A stretch of DNA of 64,000 nucleotides from Exiguobacterium sp. s48 (GTDB lineage Bacteria; Bacillota; Bacilli; Exiguobacteriales; Exiguobacteriaceae), in contig NZ_JACSKC010000001.1 in NCBI RefSeq assembly GCF_018617395.1, positions 62,001-126,000 of the forward strand, in the 5' to 3' direction. Numbering within the stretch: position 1 is the stretch's first letter; each line of letters begins with the position of its first letter. The notes under the pieces were generated by a model. It was not told the DNA's origin. It worked only from the letters and a program-made list of their open reading frames with translations, and ran no database searches. This document shows positions 58,929 to 64,000 of the stretch, piece after piece. A program made the translations under genes and the position numbers.

Positions 58929-60050
58929 TCAATGTAGTTGAGCGTCGAGCCAATTCTTGTCAATGGCACCAAATTGTTTCGCGATGATCACGCCAGATTC
59001 ATCGAGCACATACGTCGTTGGCATCGCTTGAATCCGATACGCATCACCGACTTGGCCGTAACGGTCATAGACGACGGTAAAGGCATCTTCGTATGGTTCG
59101 ACAAATGAGACAGCGTTGTCAGGGTCGCGTTCGCTCGTCGTAGTGTTGACGGCGACAATCGTCACGTCGTCTCGTTTTTTCGCGAAATTCGCCATATCGG
59201 GCATCTCTGCACGACACGGCGGACACCAGGACGCCCAGAAGTTGACGATGACGCGCTGACCACGTAACGATGCTAAGTCGAACGTACTCCCATCGGTTCG
59301 CTGTAATGCGAACGAAGGAGGGATTTGTCCGATATTTAGCCCGGTCGACGCCGTCTCTCTCGTGACAGTTTGTGCCCCCTGTTCAGGTATGGCTACATTC
59401 ACGACCGCGAGCAACACAAGTACACCGATACTGAGTTGAATCGCTTTTCTAGAAGGGCGAGCGAGAACAACGCTCAATCCGAACAGGATGGTGACGATTC
59501 CGATCGTCCACCATTGAATCTGTCCGACCGCATACGATTCGAATAACCAAATACTAGATGCACCGAATGTGGTCCAAAGAATGTTCCCACGAGTCGGTTG
59601 ATGCATCCAGCGCCACGTCATCCTGAGTAGCAGAAGGATGAGGGTTGCACTCCATACATGAATCGGCTGATCTGGGAAACGCCAAATCGTTCCGTACATT
59701 GGAACCGCGAGCGTCATACCGAACCAAATGAAAAGGCCGCTCAGCACCCAATAGCCTAAAAGGTCTCGGTCGAGTCGATAGACGAACCAAAGGACAATAG
59801 CGGCCGCAATCCATTGAGACCAAGCGCCTCCCGTTGCATAAAGCGCGAGCGACAGGTCACGTGTCGTCAACAGACCAATGAAGATGGCGCTCCCTTTCCA
59901 GGCAAGAAAACCATAGAACCATGTGCCGATGACGGCTTCCCGTTGTTTACTCGTCAGTCCGCGAAAGCGAAAGATCCCGTAAAGGACGACAAGGCTTAGT
60001 AAAAAGATGAGTAAATCGAAACGAATGCTGAGTGGACCGATAGCGACCAC
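58929..60050 (-). CDS. Lgt-like membrane domain fused to a TlpA/ResA-type thioredoxin
   Basis: A 373-residue two-part protein. Residues ~1-220 form about seven membrane helices whose landmarks parallel prolipoprotein diacylglyceryl transferase: AIGPLSIRFDLLIFLL at the start (Lgt: GP-x-SIRWY-GLL), DQPIHVWSATLILLLL (Lgt: HP-x-QLYEA) and AVGQIQWWTIGIVTILFG (Lgt: MGQ-LS-P). The catalytic His-Gly motif of Lgt is absent. Residues ~235-373 are an outward-facing TlpA-type redox domain with active site W-C276-P-P-C279, cis-Pro in AMPTTYVLDESG. A membrane thiol-disulfide reductase is the safest call; what the Lgt-like part does is unknown. GTG 60050 is seven bases after AGGAGG. Confidence 0.82.
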   Translation of the reverse strand: MVAIGPLSIRFDLLIFLLSLVVLYGIFRFRGLTSKQREAVIGTWFYGFLAWKGSAIFIGLLTTRDLSLALYATGGAWSQWIAAAIVLWFVYRLDRDLLGYWVLSGLFIWFGMTLAVPMYGTIWRFPDQPIHVWSATLILLLLRMTWRWMHQPTRGNILWTTFGASSIWLFESYAVGQIQWWTIGIVTILFGLSVVLARPSRKAIQLSIGVLVLLAVVNVAIPEQGAQTVTRETASTGLNIGQIPPSFALQRTDGSTFDLASLRGQRVIVNFWASWCPPCRAEMPDMANFAKKRDDVTIVAVNTTTSERDPDNAVSFVEPYEDAFTVVYDRYGQVGDAYRIQAMPTTYVLDESGVIIAKQFGAIDKNWLDAQLH

Positions 60051-60063
60051 GTCTTTCCCTCCT

Positions 60064-60095
60064 AAACAAAAGGCGCCCCTCTCGAAGCGGGCGCC
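60064..60095 (-). terminator. Terminator of the persulfide dioxygenase-rhodanese operon
   Basis: On minus, GGCGCCC/GGGGCGCC hairpin followed by TTTTGTTT. It lies between the stop at 60117 and the next gene's Shine-Dalgarno. Confidence 0.8.
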
Positions 60096-60116
60096 ATATT
60101 CCTAGTCAGTATAGCA

Positions 60117-61517
60117 TTACTTGATTTGTTGAGCGTTTAAGACAGTCTTCATCGCGCCGTAGCCACCAAGGATGTTGTGGATATCTTTGTAGCCGAGCGA
60201 TTGAAGGACACTTGCCGCCATGCGTGAGCGGACGCCTGATGCACAGTGGACCGCAATCGTTTGGTCTGTCGGAAGACCTTCGTGATCCCGTACGAGTTTA
60301 CCGAGCAAGATGCGCTCTGCTTTTTCGTAATGGCTCGCGTTCCATTCGGTCGCGTTTCGAACGTCGAGGACGAAGACGTCACCTTTTTCAGCAGCATCGA
60401 TGGCTTCTTCTGCCGTCACGTCCGTATACGTTTCCGTCAAGAGTGATGCGTCGAGCTCTTCGACTGGGACGATGAAGCGGAGGCGATCGAGACCGATTGA
60501 TTGAAGATCAGTTTGTACTTGATCGACATCTTCCGCACTCGCGATAAGTGTGATGTCTTTGTCGAAGTTGACGAGCCAGCCTGCCCACGAGACGAACTTG
60601 TTGTTGTACGGGATATTGATTGTCCCAGGGACGTGTCCGTTCGCAAAGTCCTCACCTTTACGCGTATCGACGACCTGTGTATTTTCAACAAGTGTATCGA
60701 GACGATCTGTGCCTACGATTTCTGGGCGAGCGACTTCTGTCGTCACTTGAATGCCTTCTTTGTTCACTTTCTTCATCATGGCGAAGTAGTTCGGTGGTTC
60801 GGGTTGATCCGTCGTCAACTCTTTGATGAAGGCATCTTTGTCCGTCATTTGAAGGGCCCAGTTCGTTGCTTTCTCGTAACCGACTGTCGATGTCGGAATC
60901 GCGCCGAGCGCTTTCCCACAAGCACTACCAGCACCGTGTCCTGGCCAAACTTGAACGAAATCAGGGAGCGCCATGAATTTTTTGAGTGAATCAAACATTT
61001 GTTCCGCACCGATTGCCGTCGTTCCTTTCACACCGGCTGCTTCTTCAAGAAGGTCAGGGCGACCGATATCTCCGACGAAGACGAAGTCGCCTGTGAAGAT
61101 CCCCATCGGTTGTGTCTGGTTCCGGTCATACAGAAGGAACGAAATGTGTTCTGGTGTGTGACCCGGTGTATGCATGACTTCAAGTGTCACATTACCGACT
61201 TTGAATGTGTCACCGTCTTTCACGAGTTGTGCATCGATGTCTTTGGCGAATGCGTATTTCCATGAAGCGTCGCCTTCATCTGATAAATAAGCTTTCGAAC
61301 CTGTTCGCTTCGCGAGTTCGAGTGAGCCCGATACGAAGTCCGCATGGATGTGTGTCTCAGCTGTTGCAACAATGTTCATGCCTTCTTTTTTCGCTTCTTG
61401 AAGATATGGCTCGATGTTACGGGCCGGGTCGATAACGATCGCTTCTCCTGTCATTTGGCAACCGACCATATATGAAGCTTGTGCTAATTTTTCATCATAA
61501 AAATAACGTAATAACAT
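60117..61517 (-). CDS. cstB: CstB-like persulfide dioxygenase-rhodanese fusion
   Basis: A 466-residue, three-domain protein: metallo-beta-lactamase fold (~1-250) with the iron ligands in ETHIHADFVSG (H56, H58, D60) and HTPGHTPEHI; a first rhodanese domain (~265-350) that lacks an active-site Cys (DTRKGEDFANGHVPG); and a C-terminal rhodanese with catalytic CASGVRS near residue 430. This is the CstB architecture of S. aureus, which oxidises persulfides to thiosulfate and sulfite. ATG 61517 is eight bases after AGGGGG; that Shine-Dalgarno (AGGGGGAA, plus-strand 61524-61531) is complementary to loop 3 of the RNA at 25253. Downstream of the small rhodanese gene in one operon. Confidence 0.88.
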   Translation of the reverse strand: MLLRYFYDEKLAQASYMVGCQMTGEAIVIDPARNIEPYLQEAKKEGMNIVATAETHIHADFVSGSLELAKRTGSKAYLSDEGDASWKYAFAKDIDAQLVKDGDTFKVGNVTLEVMHTPGHTPEHISFLLYDRNQTQPMGIFTGDFVFVGDIGRPDLLEEAAGVKGTTAIGAEQMFDSLKKFMALPDFVQVWPGHGAGSACGKALGAIPTSTVGYEKATNWALQMTDKDAFIKELTTDQPEPPNYFAMMKKVNKEGIQVTTEVARPEIVGTDRLDTLVENTQVVDTRKGEDFANGHVPGTINIPYNNKFVSWAGWLVNFDKDITLIASAEDVDQVQTDLQSIGLDRLRFIVPVEELDASLLTETYTDVTAEEAIDAAEKGDVFVLDVRNATEWNASHYEKAERILLGKLVRDHEGLPTDQTIAVHCASGVRSRMAASVLQSLGYKDIHNILGGYGAMKTVLNAQQIK

Positions 61518-61550
61518 GTGAAATTCCCCCTATGACTAAAATAATGGTTT

Positions 61551-61847
61551 TTATTCGACTTCGCCTTGCCAGCTCATCATCCCACCGTCGACGTTCGTGA
61601 CGTCGAATCCAAGTGAGTCGAGATAAGCAGATGCGTTCATGCTGCGTCCGCCAGCTGCGCAAATAACGTGAATTGGTTTAGAGCGATCGAGCTCATCGAC
61701 TTTTGCCCCGAATTCAGAAAGTGGTACGTTTTTCGCTTGTTTGATGTGACCGCCGGCATATTCATCCACTTCTCGCACATCAATCAAATTGAGTGATTCG
61801 TCCGCTTGGAGTAATGCTTCTAATTCAGTAGTCGTAATCGTCTTCAT
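61551..61847 (-). CDS. Single-domain rhodanese
   Basis: A 98-residue cytoplasmic sulfurtransferase. NLIDVREVDEYAGGHI and the active-site loop CAAGGRS (the catalytic Cys near residue 63) are intact, with DVTNVDGGMMSWQG at the end. It probably carries sulfane sulfur to or from CstB encoded 33 bp downstream. ATG 61847 follows AAGGAG. Divergent from the plus-strand rhodanese across a shared operator. Confidence 0.88.
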   Translation of the reverse strand: MKTITTTELEALLQADESLNLIDVREVDEYAGGHIKQAKNVPLSEFGAKVDELDRSKPIHVICAAGGRSMNASAYLDSLGFDVTNVDGGMMSWQGEVE

Positions 61848-61901
61848 GAGTCTTTGATCTCCTTTTCGTGTGTAAGGTTTTATGGCAACGAGAATGTTTC
61901 G

Positions 61902-61939
61902 TTGGCTTTAATATACCCCCTAAGGTATAATGAGCGCAA
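61902..61939. promoter_or_regulatory. Divergent promoters sharing a CsoR/CstR-like operator
   Basis: TATACC (61912-61917), CCCTAA and GGTATA (61924-61929) form an inverted repeat with a C-tract, like the sites of CsoR-family persulfide sensor CstR. On +, TTGGCT (61902-61907) and TATAAT (61926-61931) are 18 nt apart; on -, TTGCGC (61939-61934) and TATATT (61915-61910) are 18 nt apart. The operator overlaps both -10 elements, so one repressor could shut both units. No CsoR-family gene is in the window. Confidence 0.65.
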
Positions 61940-61963
61940 GTGAAAAGAATTGGAGGCGAAAAA

Positions 61964-62338
61964 ATGAAGAGAATTTCCTTATTTGTTGGGATTTTGGCTT
62001 TAATGGCGATTTTTATCTTTGTAATCACATCAGAAAAGGGTGAGATAGCGAAAATCGATGTTAAAACTCTACAAAACAAATTGGAAAACGAGGAAATAAC
62101 ACTCCTTGACGTTCGAGAAGTGTCCGAATACGAGGGGGGGCATATTGAAGGAGCGGTGAACGCACCACTTTCTTCATTAGATGCCAACGAGTTGCCGTAT
62201 CCGAAAGACGAGCCGATCTACGTCATCTGTCGGAGTGGGAACCGAAGTGCTCAGGCTGCTAGCCGATTACAAGATGCCGGCTATACCGAAATCTATGATG
62301 TGTCAGGCGGCATGATGGCTTGGGAAGCTTCTGAATAA
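61964..62338 (+). CDS. Membrane-anchored rhodanese
   Basis: A 124-residue protein: one N-terminal membrane helix (RISLFVGILALMAIFIFVIT) and an outward-facing rhodanese domain with LLDVREVSEYEGGHIEGAVN and active site CRSGNRS. The frame starts earlier (61940), but ATG 61964 is seven bases after GGAGG. It is likely co-transcribed with the TauE gene 32 bp downstream and co-regulated with the minus-strand sulfur genes. Confidence 0.88.
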   Translation: MKRISLFVGILALMAIFIFVITSEKGEIAKIDVKTLQNKLENEEITLLDVREVSEYEGGHIEGAVNAPLSSLDANELPYPKDEPIYVICRSGNRSAQAASRLQDAGYTEIYDVSGGMMAWEASE

Positions 62339-62370
62339 GAAGAGAATAAAAGGATAATGGAGGAATCGAT

Positions 62371-63150
62371 ATGGAGTTTGGGTTTATCATTACGATTTTT
62401 TTAATTGGTTTCATCGGGTCATTTATTTCAGGGATGGTCGGGATTGGTGGGTCAATCATCAAATATCCGATGTTGTTGTACATCCCACCACTCTTAGGAT
62501 TTGCGGCGTTCAGTGCCCACGAAGTATCGGGAATCAGCGCCATTCAAGTGTTCTTTGCGACGATCGGTGGGATATATGCCTATCGTAAAGGCGGATACTT
62601 AAACAAACAGTTGATTTTATATATGGGTGTGTCGGTCTTGATTGGTAGTTTCATTGGTGGATACGGGTCGACGCTGCTATCTGAAACAGCCATCAATGTC
62701 GTTTACGCCGTTCTCGCGACGATTGCGACTGTGATGATGTTTTTACCGAAACCACAAGTGGACGATATGCCACTTGATCAAGTCCAGTTCAACAAGATGA
62801 TTGCCGCAAGCTCTGCATTCATTGTCGGAGTCGCAGCGGGAATCGTTGGAGCGGCAGGGGCGTTTATTCTCATGCCGATCATGCTCGTCGTTCTGCGCAT
62901 CCCGACAAAAATGGCGATTGCAAGCTCACTCGCCATCACGTTTATCTCGTCCATCGGGTCGACGTTCGGGAAAATCATCACAGACCAAATCGTCTGGGGT
63001 CCGGCGATTATTATGATTATCGCCAGTCTGATTGCCGCACCGATTGGGGCGAATGTCGGTAAAAATATGCATACAAAAGCGTTGCAATGGATTTTGGCGT
63101 TACTCATCTTGGCCAGTACCATCAAAATCTGGAGCGACTTAATCTCGTAA
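62371..63150 (+). CDS. TauE/SafE-family sulfite (or related anion) exporter
   Basis: A 259-residue TSUP-family carrier with eight predicted helices; both half-repeats show the Gly-rich signature (FISGMVGIGGSIIKYPML and GVAAGIVGAAGAFILMPIM). In persulfide operons of staphylococci a TauE protein exports sulfite made by CstB; the same role fits here. ATG 62371 follows GGAGG. Confidence 0.88.
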   Translation: MEFGFIITIFLIGFIGSFISGMVGIGGSIIKYPMLLYIPPLLGFAAFSAHEVSGISAIQVFFATIGGIYAYRKGGYLNKQLILYMGVSVLIGSFIGGYGSTLLSETAINVVYAVLATIATVMMFLPKPQVDDMPLDQVQFNKMIAASSAFIVGVAAGIVGAAGAFILMPIMLVVLRIPTKMAIASSLAITFISSIGSTFGKIITDQIVWGPAIIMIIASLIAAPIGANVGKNMHTKALQWILALLILASTIKIWSDLIS

Positions 63151-63187
63151 AAAAACACGATGCCATTTGTTTGGCATCGTGTTTTTG
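63149..63187. terminator. Bidirectional terminator after tauE
   Basis: AAAAACACGATGCCA/TGGCATCGTGTTTTT long stem serving both converging units. Confidence 0.92.
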
Positions 63188-63189
63188 TC

Positions 63190-63927
63190 TTATTCCGCGA
63201 ACGTTTTGCTTCGGAACATAAACGCCGTGATGAGGTAGAAGGCGATGATATGAAGGGCGACATAGAAAATCGAGAAGCCCATCGTCGCGTCCATCGCTTT
63301 CATGAACTCTGGGTTGACGTCATAGATGGAAAGATCCGTATGCAAGAAGACGATCCATTTCGCAAGCTCGGGTTTCCAGGCGACGAGAAGTCCACCGATG
63401 ATACTCGAAGCGAAGTTCGCGAGCACCGTGAATCCGATGACGACCCCGACCGACTTGAAGACGACCGAGAACATGAGCGTCAAGAAGATGATGAAGATCG
63501 GTCCGCTCACACTGATGAGGATCGGACGAACGACATCCCATGCGACAGAGCCGTCTAACGTGAGCGAGAAGCCGAACGCGACGACTAAGATGAAAACAAA
63601 TTGGAGCAACATGACGAGAACGGCCATGACGAGTTTCGACAACAAGATGCGGTCTCGGGAATATGGACTCATCAAGAGATGCTTCAACGTGTCAAATTTC
63701 AATTCGTTCCCAACCATCTCGGCTGTAAAGACGATCGTAAAGATACTTAGGAAAGCGATAGCGCCCATCGTTGAGAATTCAAAGAACGATGCCGCTTCCG
63801 GTGTCCCATCACCACTAGCTAATACAGCGTATACGATGAGGATGATTGCCGTATATACGCCTAAAGCAACGTAAGGCTTAATCGTGCGGCGCCATTTCAT
63901 CCATTCATTGCTGAGTAATGAACGCAT
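63190..63927 (-). CDS. ABC-2 type transporter permease
   Basis: A 245-residue permease with six helices. The N-terminal LLSNEWMKWRR, the amphipathic NELKFDTLKHLLMSPYSRDRILLSKL (ABC-2 coupling region) and the C-terminal helices match export permeases. ATG 63927 overlaps the upstream ATPase gene by 23 bp and follows AGGAGG. Substrate unknown; antimicrobial-peptide or lipid export are common for such pairs. Confidence 0.88.
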   Translation of the reverse strand: MRSLLSNEWMKWRRTIKPYVALGVYTAIILIVYAVLASGDGTPEAASFFEFSTMGAIAFLSIFTIVFTAEMVGNELKFDTLKHLLMSPYSRDRILLSKLVMAVLVMLLQFVFILVVAFGFSLTLDGSVAWDVVRPILISVSGPIFIIFLTLMFSVVFKSVGVVIGFTVLANFASSIIGGLLVAWKPELAKWIVFLHTDLSIYDVNPEFMKAMDATMGFSIFYVALHIIAFYLITAFMFRSKTFAE

Positions 63928-64000
63928 TGTTCGTACCTCCTTCTTTTTTCGTCAATTTCAAGAATTGTTCTTCGAGCGACTCGTGTTTCATGCCAATTTG
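63905..64000 (-). CDS. C-terminus of an ABC transporter ATPase (partial)
   Basis: The last 31 codons of a gene that enters from the right edge: ...MKHESLEEQFLKLTKKEGG, then TNNAFITQQ and TGA. The LEEQFLKLT pattern is the standard end of ABC-2 exporter ATPases. It overlaps the permease start, so the two are one operon. Confidence 0.8.
   Translation of the reverse strand, partial: QIGMKHESLEEQFLKLTKKEGGTNNAFITQQ

Noticed and set aside
60117-61517. Metallo-beta-lactamase fold as an antibiotic-resistance enzyme
   Set aside because: The THIHAD motif with appended rhodanese domains and sulfur-gene neighbours is the persulfide dioxygenase type, not a lactamase.

Overview
The window is a contiguous piece of a low-to-mid GC Firmicutes (Bacillales) chromosome. 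Gene content and gene order (addB-addA, the yqeG-yqeH-aroE-yhbY-nadD-yqeK-rsfS-yqeM block, mdxEFG-type maltodextrin genes, a CrtM/CrtN-type pigment cluster, yisL, yjzD and yitT homologues, Gram-positive Shine-Dalgarno sequences) fit the pigmented genus Exiguobacterium best. That genus call is inference from content, not from a search. I see no tRNA, rRNA, CRISPR array, transposase or phage gene.

Layout. 0.1-5.3 kb: an RND-family exporter, two unnamed small genes, a truncated haemoglobin, and between the small genes a gene-poor 640-bp patch built from an inverted pair of ~95-nt palindromic repeats flanked by a duplicated terminator hairpin. 5.4-12.4 kb: the AddAB helicase-nuclease. 12.5-16.7 kb: a MarR regulator with its own operator and a heterodimeric ABC exporter. 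16.8-19.7 kb: a stand-alone receiver and a large sensor kinase. 20.3-29.6 kb: carotenoid genes in two converging operons (methyltransferase, two CrtN-like desaturases and CrtM on +; CruF-like protein, acyltransferase, glycosyltransferase and a third CrtN/CrtP-like oxidoreductase on -). 29.7-33.2 kb: PssA, YbaK, an enoyl-CoA hydratase and a MATE exporter. 33.3-44.7 kb: maltodextrin use (cytoplasmic cyclomaltodextrinase, binding protein and two permeases, membrane-anchored amylase, LacI-type regulator, maltose phosphorylase) with several LacI/CcpA-type operators. 44.8-53.6 kb: YitT, a HAD phosphatase, small membrane proteins, Psd and the conserved yqe operon. 53.6-64 kb: stress and redox genes (catalase with PerR boxes, secreted nuclease, NfsA, an Lgt-like membrane domain fused to a thioredoxin, a persulfide-detoxification cluster with a CsoR/CstR-like operator) and the start of an ABC-2 exporter.

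The most unusual object is an apparent non-coding RNA of about 325 nt on the minus strand at 25253-25579, between the two converging carotenoid operons. It has its own extended -10 promoter, a strong terminator, and six hairpins, every one of which presents a UCCCC-type apical loop. C-rich loops are the seed type by which Staphylococcus RNAIII and Listeria LhrC sRNAs cover Shine-Dalgarno sequences. Several genes in this window, including the adjacent crt oxidoreductase, have AGGGGGA-type Shine-Dalgarno sequences complementary to those loops.

How the parts work together: extracellular starch is cut by the anchored amylase, taken up by MdxEFG (the ATPase is not here), opened by the cyclomaltodextrinase and phosphorolysed by maltose phosphorylase. 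CrtM and the three CrtN-type enzymes make and oxidise a C30 chain, which the hydratase-like, glycosyl-, acyl- and perhaps methyltransferase enzymes decorate. The rhodanese, metallo-hydrolase and TauE genes handle persulfides and sulfite.
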